Below are positions 36,402 through 46,700 of a stretch of DNA of 64,000 nucleotides, piece after piece. The position numbers were made by a program, and so were the translations under genes. The notes below the pieces were generated by a model. It was given only the letters and a program-made list of their open reading frames with translations, did not search any database and had not been told where the DNA came from. The DNA is from Rhodocytophaga aerolata (lineage in GTDB: Bacteria > Bacteroidota > Bacteroidia > Cytophagales > 172606-1): positions 496,001 through 560,000 of the forward strand of contig NZ_JAUKPO010000002.1 of NCBI RefSeq assembly GCF_030503435.1, written 5' to 3'. The number at the start of each line of letters is the position of its first letter. Position 1 is the stretch's first letter.

Positions 36402-37697
36402 ATGATGGAAGAAATTCAGTGGTCGGATGAATATGGATATGTCCGTGATAATAAAGTCTACCTACGGGGCTTTTTGGGCTATCCTGACCGGCAAATAGGA
36501 GAGGTAAAACAAAGTGTAGAAGCAAGTGTAAAATATTTCAGAGACCGGTTTGAAACTGCGACACAAAAAGTAAATGAACTACATGAACTCGTAAATGAGG
36601 CTCAAAATAAAGGTTCATATCTGATGAAACTGCTGCACCTGCGTCAGTACCTAATAGAATTTGATGGATTAGGCGATTATCCGGCCTTGCTTGACAGATT
36701 AGACAAACTGGAAGCCGAACTCCGGACAACGATTGTACATAACAGAGGACGTAACCTGGAAATTAAGCGGGCATTGTTGCAGGAAGCTGAAGCGCTTGCC
36801 GATAGCACAGACTGGAAAGAAACCTCCGAAAAGTTTAAGGAACTTAAAGCCAAGTGGATAAAAACTGGTGCTGTAGACAAAGAACACGAAGAAATTGAAA
36901 GCCAGTTTGATGCCATAGTTAACGGGTTTTTCGACAGACGTAAAGCTTACTTTGAACAAAAGAATGAAATATCCCGCAGAAGAGTGTCTCGGTATGAAGA
37001 TCTGGTAAAACAGGCAATGTACCTGAAAGATTCTACCGATCTGGATGTAACAGCTTCCAAATTCAAGCGACTGCAGGAGCAGTGGAAAAAGGTAGGAAAA
37101 GTACCAAAAGCCATGGCAGGTACTACCTGGGAAGACTTTAAAAAAGCTAACGATGTATTTTTTGAGCGGTATAAAAAAGCAAAAGGACAATCAGGTACAT
37201 ATGTAAAACGGGTTGATCCAAAAAAACTTGCGCAGGAGAAACTCACCAAAGAAGCAGAAGAATTGCTGCAAAGCAGCGATATTACGCATGCTTCGGAAAG
37301 AGCCAAACAATTACTGATGGAATGGAAAAATGTAGGGGTTAACCCCAAATTCCAGGACAGGCAGTTATCTGACCGGTTCAGAGCAGCGTGTGATAAGATT
37401 TTTGAAATGAATTATTTGATGCGGGTAGTAAAGAGGAAAAACTTCTTTTTTGATAAAAAACCATTGGTAGATCAGCTTCAAATAAAAATATCCGTTATGT
37501 CAGATCTGATCAGAAAAGATAAAATGGAACTGGATACCTATGAGGGCAATGTAGATGGCATGAATATGTTGAATAAAAGCCAGACAATGGACAAAATGGT
37601 AGTATCTAAATTGAATGTACAGAAAAGAAAGATTAGTGTAAAAGAATTGCTGCTGAACCAGTTTAAAGCAGAACTTGCTGCCATTAAATCCAGATAA
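36402..37697 (+). CDS. DUF349 domain protein
   Basis: A 431-residue, soluble, almost wholly helical protein. DUF349 repeats of about 75 residues show as successive W-K-x-x-G motifs: KAKWIKTGAVDKEHEEIESQ, QEQWKKVGKVPKAMAGTTWE and LMEWKNVGVNPKFQDRQLSD, each preceding a bent helix. Such repeats form long coiled helices; the family's role is not established, and some members are linked to nucleic acid or ribosome stress functions. The start is ATG-ATG at 36402; either ATG could be used. Confidence 0.85.
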   Translation: MMEEIQWSDEYGYVRDNKVYLRGFLGYPDRQIGEVKQSVEASVKYFRDRFETATQKVNELHELVNEAQNKGSYLMKLLHLRQYLIEFDGLGDYPALLDRLDKLEAELRTTIVHNRGRNLEIKRALLQEAEALADSTDWKETSEKFKELKAKWIKTGAVDKEHEEIESQFDAIVNGFFDRRKAYFEQKNEISRRRVSRYEDLVKQAMYLKDSTDLDVTASKFKRLQEQWKKVGKVPKAMAGTTWEDFKKANDVFFERYKKAKGQSGTYVKRVDPKKLAQEKLTKEAEELLQSSDITHASERAKQLLMEWKNVGVNPKFQDRQLSDRFRAACDKIFEMNYLMRVVKRKNFFFDKKPLVDQLQIKISVMSDLIRKDKMELDTYEGNVDGMNMLNKSQTMDKMVVSKLNVQKRKISVKELLLNQFKAELAAIKSR

Positions 37698-37839
37698 TAC
37701 GTATCAAGTGCTGGTAGTAGATACAATAAACGCCACTTGACAAATAAAACCAGAGATAATTCAAACAATTTTGTAGGTTTTCGTTTATAAGATCTGAACA
37801 AACCAAAACACAAGTAGTTGATTAATCCGATTTACTTTT

Positions 37840-37847
37840 TATTTTCG
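37840..37847 (+). promoter_or_regulatory. -7-like motif for the DUF2795 gene
   Basis: TATTTTCG differs at one base from TAnnTTTG, 30 bp upstream of the start, with GTTG 19 bp further upstream as a -33-like box. Confidence 0.42.
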
Positions 37848-37877
37848 CACACTATTTAAATTTAAAAGGAAAAGACT

Positions 37878-38099
37878 ATGTATTGGACCTTAGAGTTAGC
37901 CTCTTACTTAGAAGACGCCCCATGGCCTGCCACAAAAGATGAATTAATTGATTATTCTATCCGCTCCGGTGCACCATTGGAGGTCGTGGAAAATCTGCAG
38001 GAATTAGAAGACGATGGTCAACCCTATGAGAGCATAGAAGAAATATGGCCTGATTATCCAACAAAAGATGATTTCTTTTTTAATGAAGACGAATACTAA
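37878..38099 (+). CDS. DUF2795 family small acidic protein
   Basis: A 73-residue protein (MYWTLELASYLEDAPWPATK, then DELIDYSIRSGAPLEVVENL) matching the DUF2795 layout: a W-T-L-E-L start, an APWPATKDEL turn, and an acidic tail ending DDFFFNEDEY. No signal or membrane helix. The function is unknown. It is followed by the FecE-like ATPase gene after 76 bp. Confidence 0.85.
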   Translation: MYWTLELASYLEDAPWPATKDELIDYSIRSGAPLEVVENLQELEDDGQPYESIEEIWPDYPTKDDFFFNEDEY

Positions 38100-38175
38100 G
38101 CAAGCAAAGGGGCAAAAGGATTTATAAAAATATATTCTTACACCCCATTTAGCTTGTTGAGGTACAAATAATAAA

Positions 38176-38895
38176 GTGTCAATAGTATTTGAAGTAAAAA
38201 ATTTAATTGCGGATTATGGTGCAAAAACTATAATCCGCAATTTATCTTTTAAAATATCCCATCCTGCTTTTGTAGCAATTGTCGGCCATAATGGCTCTGG
38301 AAAAACTACGTTGTTTAAAGCACTTTCAGGCCAGTTACCCTATCAGGGAGAAATTATTATTAACAACCAATTATTAAAGCATACCAGCAATCCCTTTACT
38401 TTGGGAGAACTAGCACTACTAGCTCAAAAAAACAATGTGGGTTTTTCTATACCTGTAGAAGAATTGGTAGTAATGGGAAGGTTCCGGATGAAAAAGTTTT
38501 TCCAGGCATATAACCAAGCGGATTATATGGCCACACATCAAGCTTTGGCTTTGCTCAAGTTATTACCCCTTGCACAACATAATTTTGTAGACTTATCCGG
38601 AGGCGAACAGCAGTTAGTATGGCTGGCACAGTTGATGGTGCAGGATACACCAGTGTATTTGTTGGATGAACCTACACAGCAGTTAGATTTATATAATAAA
38701 AAGCAGGTTTTTACGCTGATGATGGAATGGGTAAAACATTATCAGAAAACAGTATTTTGCATTACACACGATCTGCATAATTTGTTTACTATGGAAGGCT
38801 ATTTGCTTAATCTTTCTGTAGACCGGCCTATGTTAGAGCCATTGCATCCGGAGGTAATACAGCGGCATATTACTTTACTGGAATCTGGCAGATAG
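38176..38895 (+). CDS. ABC transporter ATP-binding protein (FecE-like)
   Basis: A 239-residue ATPase with a GTG start. Walker A is VGHNGSGKTTLF, Q-loop LLAQKNNVGF, signature LSGGEQQLVWL, Walker B VYLLDEPTQQLD and H-loop CITHDLHN. The Q-loop-to-signature spacing and the segment ELVVMGRFRMKKFF resemble iron-siderophore/haem/B12 importers (FecE/HmuV-type). No permease or binding protein is adjacent, so its partners must be elsewhere. It is followed closely by ispD on the opposite strand. Confidence 0.87.
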   Translation: MSIVFEVKNLIADYGAKTIIRNLSFKISHPAFVAIVGHNGSGKTTLFKALSGQLPYQGEIIINNQLLKHTSNPFTLGELALLAQKNNVGFSIPVEELVVMGRFRMKKFFQAYNQADYMATHQALALLKLLPLAQHNFVDLSGGEQQLVWLAQLMVQDTPVYLLDEPTQQLDLYNKKQVFTLMMEWVKHYQKTVFCITHDLHNLFTMEGYLLNLSVDRPMLEPLHPEVIQRHITLLESGR

Positions 38896-38904
38896 GTAAT
38901 TGCG

Positions 38905-39582
38905 TTATGCTTTCTTCTTCAGAAAAGCCTCTGCCCACAATAAATCCTCAGGTGTAGTAATTTTAATATTCTCATAAGAGCCATCTATCAGGCTTAGCTG
39001 AAAACCGGCTGCTTCCGCTACACTGGCATCGTCGGTAAAATGGGTATGAACAGCCTGTAAAAAACTTTGTCTGATAACAGGTAGCTGAAAAGTTTGAGGG
39101 GTTTGTACAAGTCTGAAATGTGTGCGGTCTACTGTCTGGCTAGTTCCATCCACACTAACTTTTCTGATTGAATCCTTCAGCGGAATTACTGTAATCGCAC
39201 ACCCTTTTTCTCTGGCTACATCAAAACTATGCTTAATAGTCGCTACAGGAACAAATGGCCTTACACCATCGTGAATTGCTACTAATCCATCCGTTGCTGT
39301 AATAGCTTGTAAACCATTTTTTACAGAATGAAACCTGGTTTCTCCACCGGGCACTTGTAAATGGGGCACAGTAAAAGTATACTGCTTACACAGTGTATTC
39401 CATGTAGAGATGTCTTTTTCTGGTAATACAAGAATGATTTGTATACTTGGAAACGCCTGATAAAAGCGAGTAAGCGTATGCATTAAAACAGGCAGGCGGC
39501 CTACAGGTATAAACTGCTTTGGTACCTCAGATTGCATTCGGCTACCAGTACCACCTGCTACAATAATTGCATATAAGGACAA
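38905..39582 (-). CDS. ispD: 2-C-methyl-D-erythritol 4-phosphate cytidylyltransferase
   Basis: A 225-residue protein with the IspD signature motifs: AIIVAGGTGSRMQSEVPKQF near the N-terminus (CTP-binding), VAIHDGVRPFVPVATI in the middle and TDDASVAEAAGFQLSLIDGS near the C-terminus. It activates methylerythritol phosphate with CTP, the third step of the non-mevalonate isoprenoid pathway. The length is standard. It lies downstream of queA on the same strand, with a terminator between. Confidence 0.95.
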   Translation of the reverse strand: MSLYAIIVAGGTGSRMQSEVPKQFIPVGRLPVLMHTLTRFYQAFPSIQIILVLPEKDISTWNTLCKQYTFTVPHLQVPGGETRFHSVKNGLQAITATDGLVAIHDGVRPFVPVATIKHSFDVAREKGCAITVIPLKDSIRKVSVDGTSQTVDRTHFRLVQTPQTFQLPVIRQSFLQAVHTHFTDDASVAEAAGFQLSLIDGSYENIKITTPEDLLWAEAFLKKKA

Positions 39583-39603
39583 GAGAGTGAGTAGAATAGT
39601 ATA

Positions 39604-39640
39604 AGAGCCGGAGCTACGTTTATAGGTTAGCTCCGGCTCT
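39604..39640 (-). terminator. Hairpin after queA
   Basis: A perfect 13-bp GC-rich inverted repeat, AGAGCCGGAGCTA at 39604-39616 and TAGCTCCGGCTCT at 39628-39640, with an 11-nt loop. It lies 10 bp after the queA stop. The T-run is weak, so termination into ispD may be only partial. Confidence 0.7.
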
Positions 39641-39649
39641 AAAAGTATA

Positions 39650-40696
39650 TCAGATAATAAGCATTACATCTCCATAACTGAAGAAACGGTATTTCTCCTT
39701 TACGGCTGTATTATATGCTTGCATAATTAAGTCGTACCCGCCAAAAGCACACGTCATCATCAGCAAGGTAGACTCTGGCATATGAAAGTTGGTAACCAGC
39801 GCATTAGAGATTTTAAAGTCGTAGGGCGGGAAAATAAATTTATCTGTCCAGCCCTGGTTTGCTTTTAAACGTCCGTTGGCAGATACAGAAGACTCTAACG
39901 CACGCATGGTAGTGGTACCAATGGCACAAACCCGCTTACGGGCATCCAACGCATCATTTACTCTGTCTACGGTTGGCTGAGGCACTATAAAATTCTCAGA
40001 ATCCATTTTGTGCTTAGTTAAATCTTCCACATCTACCGGGCGGAAGGTACCTAAGCCAATATGAAGGGTGATGGGAGAAATTTGTACACCTTTAATCTCC
40101 AGGCGTTTCATTACCTGTTTGGTAAAGTGCAACCCTGCTGTAGGAGCTGCCACAGCACCAGTATGCTCTGCATAAATGGTTTGATAGCGTTCCCTGTCAG
40201 CGGGCTCTGCTTTTCTTTTTATATATTTAGGTAGTGGTGTTTCCCCTAGTTCATCTATTGTTTTGTAAAATTCTTCATCTGAGCCATCATACAGAAAACG
40301 GATGGTACGCCCGCGGGAAGTAGTATTATCTATTACCTCAGCCACCAAGTCACCGTCGCCAAAATATAGTTTATTTCCAACGCGAATCTTTCTGGCCGGA
40401 TCTACCAATACATCCCATAAATGCGCTTCTTTATTCAGCTCACGTAGCAGGAATACTTCAATCTTAGCACCAGTTTTTTCCTTATTGCCATACAAGCGGG
40501 CAGGAAATACTTTTGTATTATTGATTACCATTACATCTCCATCATCAAAGTAATCAATAATATCTTTAAAAATTTTATGTTCAATAGTTTTAGCCTTCCG
40601 GTTTACTACCATCATTCTGGCTTCATCACGGTTTTCGGAAGGATATAAGGCTAGTAGATTGGCGGGTAGATCGAATTTAAATTCTGACAGCTTCAT
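39650..40696 (-). CDS. queA: S-adenosylmethionine:tRNA ribosyltransferase-isomerase
   Basis: About 348 residues from ATG at 40696 ([20 protein letters not shown]). Family motifs include [40 protein letters not shown], and [20 protein letters not shown] near the end. It transfers ribose from SAM to preQ1 in tRNA, making epoxyqueuosine. The length is standard. A promoter-like motif and a hairpin lie in the leader. Other queuosine genes are not in the window. Confidence 0.95.
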   Translation of the reverse strand: MKLSEFKFDLPANLLALYPSENRDEARMMVVNRKAKTIEHKIFKDIIDYFDDGDVMVINNTKVFPARLYGNKEKTGAKIEVFLLRELNKEAHLWDVLVDPARKIRVGNKLYFGDGDLVAEVIDNTTSRGRTIRFLYDGSDEEFYKTIDELGETPLPKYIKRKAEPADRERYQTIYAEHTGAVAAPTAGLHFTKQVMKRLEIKGVQISPITLHIGLGTFRPVDVEDLTKHKMDSENFIVPQPTVDRVNDALDARKRVCAIGTTTMRALESSVSANGRLKANQGWTDKFIFPPYDFKISNALVTNFHMPESTLLMMTCAFGGYDLIMQAYNTAVKEKYRFFSYGDVMLII

Positions 40697-40783
40697 ATAT
40701 ATGTGCAAGTATAAGAATATGCTAACGAATGGGTATTTTTAAACTTTCTGCAGAAAAGATTAATCCCACCACTTAGTCAACAA

Positions 40784-40821
40784 CTAAAAAGGAAGCATCC
40801 AGAAACATATCTGGGCTGCTT
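40784..40821 (-). terminator. Terminator-like hairpin in the queA leader
   Basis: AAGCA plus CCAGA (40793-40803) pairs with TCTGG plus TGCTT (40810-40821) with a small bulge and a 6-nt loop. On the minus strand it is followed by CC and a run of five T. It lies downstream of the queA -7 motif and upstream of the start codon, so it could act as an attenuator. Confidence 0.45.
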
Positions 40822-40833
40822 GCCATTGGGGTG

Positions 40834-40841
40834 CAAAGGTA
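40834..40841 (-). promoter_or_regulatory. -7 promoter motif for queA
   Basis: Plus-strand CAAAGGTA reads TACCTTTG on the minus strand, an exact match to TAnnTTTG, and is followed by CA as in many Bacteroidota promoters. It predicts a leader of about 130 nt before queA. Confidence 0.55.
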
Positions 40842-41042
40842 ACATAATACTATTAAACCTGGAACAAATTTACCAAAAACTAATTTTTGTCTTTTTAAGA
40901 GCTCTCCTGCCAATTTGTGCGCCATCTTTTATAGAATCTAACCAAGGTCAATACATTTACAGGCAAGTCTGGATTGAACATTCCAAAATATTTTGCCTTT
41001 ACGTATATTACAGCAAATTTTAAAGAAGCCCCTGATAAGTAG

Positions 41043-42512
41043 ATGAGAAAGCATTACTTACTTATTTTTTCTTTTTTTATAGTTGTTCTCACAGCTTATT
41101 ATACAGCTGAAGAGCAGCCTAATGCTGTTTTTCAAAAAATTAATGAAGAAGTACTTAATCACTCTAAAGCATACTCCTCTCTGCAACAAGCTACTTCGAC
41201 CATTGGTCACCGGTTGACAGGAAGTCCCAATGGTAAAAAAGCGGAAGAATATGCCCACCAATTGCTGGAACAATACGGATACAAAGGAGTAAAATATCAG
41301 CCATTTGAGTTAGAAGCATGGATCAGAGACACCGTTTCTCTAGAGATTGTGCCTAAAAACAGTGATAACTTCCGGGAGATTAAAGCTGTAGCGTTGGCTC
41401 ATTCACCTGTTCAGTCGCAGATGAAAGGGCTGATTGTGGATGTGGGCAATGGACTGGAAAATGACTTTGAAAACTCAAAAGATGAAGTAAAAGGCAAAGT
41501 TGTATTGATGAACATAGGCATACTGCCTCCCGATAAAACTCTTAAAAATTTGCACCGGTCTGAAAAAACAGCGCTGGCTATAAAATATGGTGCAACCGGA
41601 GTAATTATGGTAAACGGGGTAAAGGGCGGAGTATTACTCACTGGCACTGCTTCTGTTACAGGGCAACTTATACCTATTCCTGCTATATGCGTTTCTCTGG
41701 AAGGGGGAGAGATAATCCGGGAATGGATGCAGGAAGAACCTAATCTGGAAGCTCATATTTCGATGCATAACATTAGTAATAGAGTAACTGCCCGGAATGT
41801 AATTGCTACGTTGAGAGGCTCTAAATTACCAAGAGAAAAAATTATCATTGGTGCCCACCTGGATTCCTGGGATTTGGCTACCGGAGCAATTGATAATGGC
41901 ATAGGTTCGTTTACCGTGCTTGAGATTGCCAGAGTATTTAAAGCTTTGAAACTTAAACCCAAACGTACTATTGAATTTGTCATGTTTATGGGCGAAGAAC
42001 AAGGGTTAGTTGGCTCCAAAGCCTATATTCATACGATGCTGAAAGATAAATCCATCAGGCAGCTCAGGTATATGGTTAATCTGGATATGGCCGGAAATCC
42101 TATCGGGTTTAATGCTTTCGGCCGCGAAGAAATGGTATCCTTCTTTACAGAAATTGGCAGCACAATAAGAGCCATAGATACTACTTTCCGCAATTCCGTT
42201 ACCAATACTGCTGGTTTACATAGCGACCACCAGCCATTTCTTTTACAGGGAATACCCGTTACAGCCCCGGTAAGTAACTTGGACCGACGAGTTTACCAAT
42301 GCTATCATTCCAGTTGCGATAATTTTAAGCTAATCAACAAAAAGCATCTCGACAATTCTGTCCGCTTTACTGCTATGATGCTGTATGCGTTAGCTAATGC
42401 AGACCAACTACCAGCCAACAAATATGCTGATGAACAAACGAAAGAGTTTTTAATAAAGCAGGGGTTGAAAAATGAATTGGTTCTGGGAAATGAATGGAGA
42501 TGGAATGAATAA
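41043..42512 (+). CDS. M28 family exported aminopeptidase with PA-like insert
   Basis: A 489-residue protein. An N-terminal hydrophobic segment (LLIFSFFIVVLTAYYTAEE) acts as a signal peptide or anchor. A protease-associated domain lies at about 120-240 (VKGKVVLMNIGI, KYGATGVIMVNGV). The M28 catalytic domain follows, with metal ligands in GAHLDSWDLATGAIDNGIGS, the catalytic Glu pair in FVMFMGEEQGLVGSKAY, Asp in MVNLDMAGNPIGF and His in the final YQCYHSSCDNF. It removes N-terminal residues from peptides in the periplasm. A bidirectional terminator follows. Confidence 0.92.
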   Translation: MRKHYLLIFSFFIVVLTAYYTAEEQPNAVFQKINEEVLNHSKAYSSLQQATSTIGHRLTGSPNGKKAEEYAHQLLEQYGYKGVKYQPFELEAWIRDTVSLEIVPKNSDNFREIKAVALAHSPVQSQMKGLIVDVGNGLENDFENSKDEVKGKVVLMNIGILPPDKTLKNLHRSEKTALAIKYGATGVIMVNGVKGGVLLTGTASVTGQLIPIPAICVSLEGGEIIREWMQEEPNLEAHISMHNISNRVTARNVIATLRGSKLPREKIIIGAHLDSWDLATGAIDNGIGSFTVLEIARVFKALKLKPKRTIEFVMFMGEEQGLVGSKAYIHTMLKDKSIRQLRYMVNLDMAGNPIGFNAFGREEMVSFFTEIGSTIRAIDTTFRNSVTNTAGLHSDHQPFLLQGIPVTAPVSNLDRRVYQCYHSSCDNFKLINKKHLDNSVRFTAMMLYALANADQLPANKYADEQTKEFLIKQGLKNELVLGNEWRWNE

Positions 42513-42546
42513 AAAAGCGAAAGCAGATGTATCTGCTTTCGCTTTT
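42513..42546. terminator. Bidirectional terminator
   Basis: A perfect 16-bp inverted repeat, AAAAGCGAAAGCAGAT at 42513-42528 and ATCTGCTTTCGCTTTT at 42531-42546, ending in T-runs on both strands. It separates the convergent M28 peptidase and small lipoprotein genes. Confidence 0.88.
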
Positions 42547-42565
42547 CAACGTATTTGGCTTCTGA

Positions 42566-43012
42566 TTACTGAGCCGGAATTAATATTATTCTGTATTCTG
42601 TATCGCCTGTTTTTGTACTTTGTACAACATAGCTGATTTCCAGGCTATTTTCAGCGAGTGATTCTAATTCTACCTCTAACGGGTTACCTGTGCTAAAAAT
42701 AATCTTTTGTGGGTTTTCATTGTTATCAAACTGCCAGGTACCAGTGGTTACTGTGCCACTTACATCTGTACGTGAAAAGCCAGTAGCGCTTGTAAAATTT
42801 AATCGGTAATTCGCATAGTTCTGAGAGTTAGGAGTAGACACAGGAGGATCTGTATAAACAGGACTATCATTAGCTGTTACCTGCCTTACTTTCCAGTTCT
42901 TTTGTATTAATTCTGTTTTGCTAGCAGGATTGGGTTCTTTCCCCGGACATGCATATAATAATGGCACCATCAGGCAAAAAACCAGCAGATAAAAGGTATT
43001 TATATTTTTCAT
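42566..43012 (-). CDS. Small lipoprotein, lipocalin-like
   Basis: About 148 residues from ATG at 43012 (MKNINTFYLLVFCLMVPLLY, lipobox LLYAC). The mature part is beta-rich, with SKTELIQKNWKVRQVTANDS and TVTTGTWQFDNNENPQKIIF, resembling the lipocalin-like domain of many Bacteroidota lipoproteins that begin with a W-K/R segment. The function is unknown; probably outer-membrane anchored. An exact -7 motif (TATATTTG on the minus strand) lies at 43114-43121, 102 bp upstream. Confidence 0.72.
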   Translation of the reverse strand: MKNINTFYLLVFCLMVPLLYACPGKEPNPASKTELIQKNWKVRQVTANDSPVYTDPPVSTPNSQNYANYRLNFTSATGFSRTDVSGTVTTGTWQFDNNENPQKIIFSTGNPLEVELESLAENSLEISYVVQSTKTGDTEYRIILIPAQ

Positions 43013-43733
43013 AAAGTTCAATTTCAACCTCAAAATAGATCCTTAAATGTGTTGAGTAAACAGCTAAAAGAAAAAATAAAATTCAATGTGTAGTTGCTTC
43101 TTATGCGAATATACAAATATAATTCGATTCCTTTAAATGGTTAAAAGGCTTTGTAATATACAGTGAAACCTTATAAGAAGGCGCTTAAAAACCAGGTAAT
43201 CATACATATGTAGGTAATGCTTTTTTCTAAAATGTTTTTAATTATTAATGCTGCGGCCGTTTACCTTTTATCTTAAAAAATATTTATCCCAGAGGTATCA
43301 TTATTCTAATTCTTTCCCTGAACGGTATTTCCCTACATAGGCTGGCTATGTTTAAAGCTACGCTTAGAGAAAAGTTACCCCATTCTACAGATTACTTACA
43401 ACGTACAAGTTGTTAGAACAATACTTTCTCCACACTGATGTCAAACAGTTCTGTGAAGCTTATTATTGGTAGTATAATAAGCTATTTATCAATATTTTAC
43501 AAATAATCTATTTATATAGAGCAAATTTACAGAAGGTATATCTTATCCTAATATTCCCCCTAAACTGATTCAAAAATTGCTTCGCTTGAGAAGTTTCTGC
43601 CATTTAGACTTCCCAAACATACATTTTCCGTTCTTTTATAGGCTTTATCTTTTTCCCCAAACCAGTATTCAGAAGCAACTCTGCTAAAGTAGCAGCAATA
43701 ATTGAATGAACGCTCAATAAACAGAGTATTGCT
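43013..43733. other. 721-bp intergenic region before the giant gene
   Basis: An AT-rich spacer with no recognised gene. It contains a minus-strand -7 motif (43114-43121), a second exact minus-strand match (CAAATTTA at 43522-43529) and a 10-bp inverted repeat (AGCTTATTAT at 43457-43466, ATAATAAGCT at 43474-43483) whose role is unclear. Confidence 0.5.
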
Positions 43734-46700
43734 ATGGGAGAAATTTTACCACAAGAGACACCTATCAGAATGACTACATATCGGAGTTCTGATGCCTATG
43801 ATCCAGCTCGCAAAAACCTGAGGTTTATAAGTTACCAAGCAATAGTAACTATTGCTTTACTCTTTATTAGCCTTACAGGCTGGGGACAATCTTATTGGGT
43901 AGGTCCAGCCGGAGGCGACTGGAATACGGCTGCTCACTGGGTACCTGCAGGGGTACCTACTGCCAATACCAATGTTATTATACCTTCTGGCTTTACGCCC
44001 AATATAACAGGCACAGCATCAGTCTGCAGAAATATTTCTCTGAGCGGTATATTAAATATAGATGCAGGAGCTATGCTAACCGTAAATGGAGACTGGGAAG
44101 TAGACCAGTCAGTAGGGGGTGATTTAACAGGTACCGGAACCGTAATATTTGCTAATAACTCAGATGTTGCTGATGCTACTATATCTTTGGTATTTACATC
44201 TACAACTCATAAAGCTAATTTCTATAATATCTCAGTGGATAGAATAGGAGGTAGCCTATCTACAACTGCATTTTGGTTAAATGTTACCAATAATTTAACA
44301 CTTACCAATGGCACTGTAAATGCAAACACCTCCCGCATAGATGTCGGGCGTGCTTTTACAGATGGGCCTTTAGCCACTTTCAATGCAAATACCTCCACGG
44401 TACAGTTTGTCGGTTCTTCCTTAGCAGCGCCTGTGTCCGCTGATCAGCCATTTTATAATGTTGAGGTAAGAAAAACGAATGGGAGCATAGCTATTACAAG
44501 TAATTTGATTATAAGAAGTTTATTGGTACAAGGCACTGCAACTACAGCTTCTAGTGCTGTTTTTTCAGTAGCAGGTATAACAGTGGATGTGCAAGGCACC
44601 CTAATGGTTGAAATAGGTGGGAATATAAACTTATCGGCTACCGGTAATACGAATCTGATGGTATCTGGTGCTACAACGGTTAGAAGTGGTGGCAGAATAG
44701 TTACAAATCTCCTCTCTAACACATCTGAAATAACATTTAATGGTGGCTTAGATTTATCCTCAAATATTCCATTGGTTAGTAGTGTAGAGATTGGCCCAAC
44801 TATTGGAGCGCCAGTATTATCCAAATTAACAGTAACAGGTTCGACAAGAATCTGGGGAACTGCAAAACTTATTACTAACACTACTGCAACAGTAAATTTT
44901 AATGGCAATGTTGATCTGCAGCCAACAGGTGCAGGTTCAAGATTTGATGCCTTTAACAGTAAAATTGAAGTGACAGGCAACTGGCTGAGCAACCGTCCGG
45001 AATATTTTAATGCAGGAACATCTACTGTAAAATTTATTGGAAACATCTCCACCTTAATTCGGGAAAACTGTACGTTTGCTAACTTAATCGTTGAAAAAAG
45101 TGCGGGTGCAACGGTAACATACACCAATCTGAGCGCTATCAGCAATCTTTTAATTAATCAAAACTTACTGATTCAGAGCGGAAGCCTTATCTTGAGTGAT
45201 GTACCACTGACAGTGGATATGAGTTTAAAAGGCGATTTGACTATTATCAAAGATGCATCTGTTGATATATCTATCCCATCTTTAGTTATAGAAATTGGGG
45301 GGAACCTGGAAGATCAGAATGTGGCCGAACCCACTAATATACCTCCAAGAAGAGGTTTATTTATAGGAATGGACCCTATTAATCCGATGGGTGTGCGGCC
45401 TTGTACCCCAGGTATCTATTCAGTTCAGCCAAAACAAGATCTTCCAACCATCCGCTTTAATGGAAATACAGAGCAACGGATTACAGGATATGTACCCTTA
45501 CGTACATACTGTGGAGGTCTTTATCCAAAGAACGGAATTGCTTTACCTAATATAGAAATTTACAAAACAGACACAGTTCGTTTGAACTCTGATGTAAATG
45601 TACGTATCCACGGAAATTTAAATATTATACAAGGCGGCTTCAACCTGAGTTCACAAATATTGTATTTCGGCGATAACGAGAACGACGAAATCAATATTCA
45701 AAGTCTTGGTACTTTTACTGCGCCTGAAGGCTCACAAATATTTATGAATACCGGTACTACAGCCAATGGTACTTTTTTAAAAGTAAATGGAGGAGCCCTC
45801 AAACTACTAGGTAAAGCAAGCAATCCAGTGGTTATTACCCGCGAAGGAACAGTAAATCAGTATTTCCGTATGGCGGCTTTTAGCGGGACAGTAGAAGCTA
45901 TTTACACTACCATTAGTTATCAAGGAAGTTCTAATGTTGGGTTTTATCCAGATGGTGGGTATGGTTTAGCACCAGATGCTATTACTTACCAAAGTGCCGG
46001 TGGTTTTAAAATTTACAGTTCTGCTGTTATTGATCCCGATAACCTGGGCTATAATTTTAGTTATTGTGTATTAGGAGCAAATGCCGCTTCTGGAACTACT
46101 TCTCTTACCATTAATACAGGACAGGACCTAAATATAAGAGGAACCATTTTTAATACATCTGGTACTGGAGGGATAAATGTAGTTAAGAATAATGCAGATG
46201 GCATCATTACATTTGTCCGTAGTTCTGGTGAATTAGGTGGAGTAAATGGCGAATTCTATGATGGAGGATATTATGCTGACCCAGTTCCAGGATATGACGA
46301 AGGCATTGTCTGGGAAACCTTTACCCGTATGTATTGGGTAGGTAATACCTACGATGGCCGTCTAACAACAGATGTTACTACAACTAGATGGAGCGATGCC
46401 CGAAACTGGTCATTGTCTGCCAGTAGCTGGGATAATCCAGATAACATTTACCCGGGTCAATATCCGGCTCCATCCCCATTGAGCGGAAAAACAGTTGCTC
46501 CGGACTATCTTCAGCAGTTTGAAGTGTTTATTAGTGCTTCTGCGAGAACGTCTCCTATTGTAGATGGAAACTATGTTATTCAGGGTACTGTAATAAATAA
46601 TGCTGTCGGACGCTATGATAGCTTTGATCTGAATCCGGTTTTAATAAGAAATGGCAAAACGTTAGATCTGAATGGACATACCCTGACTGTCTGGGGCGAT

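Larger units (their letters stand above)
40697..41042. other. 346-bp intergenic region with a queA leader
   Basis: A spacer between divergent queA and the M28 peptidase gene. It contains a queA promoter motif and hairpin (listed separately). The remainder (about 40842-41042) has no clear gene or signal. Confidence 0.5.

Noticed and set aside
40697-41042. A preQ1 riboswitch upstream of queA
   Set aside because: AAAAACTAA occurs near 40875, but on the wrong strand and without the stem-loop and C-rich part of the known aptamers.
43522-43529. A minus-strand promoter motif (CAAATTTA) in the gap before the giant gene
   Set aside because: It points towards the small lipoprotein gene, which starts more than 500 bp away and has a closer motif, so it is likely a chance match in AT-rich DNA.
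44453-45145. Long antisense frames in the giant gene (for example 230 codons here, 157 codons at 47735-48208)
   Set aside because: They are shadows of the repetitive Thr/Asn/Val-rich coding strand, with low-complexity hydrophobic sequence and no family-like motifs.
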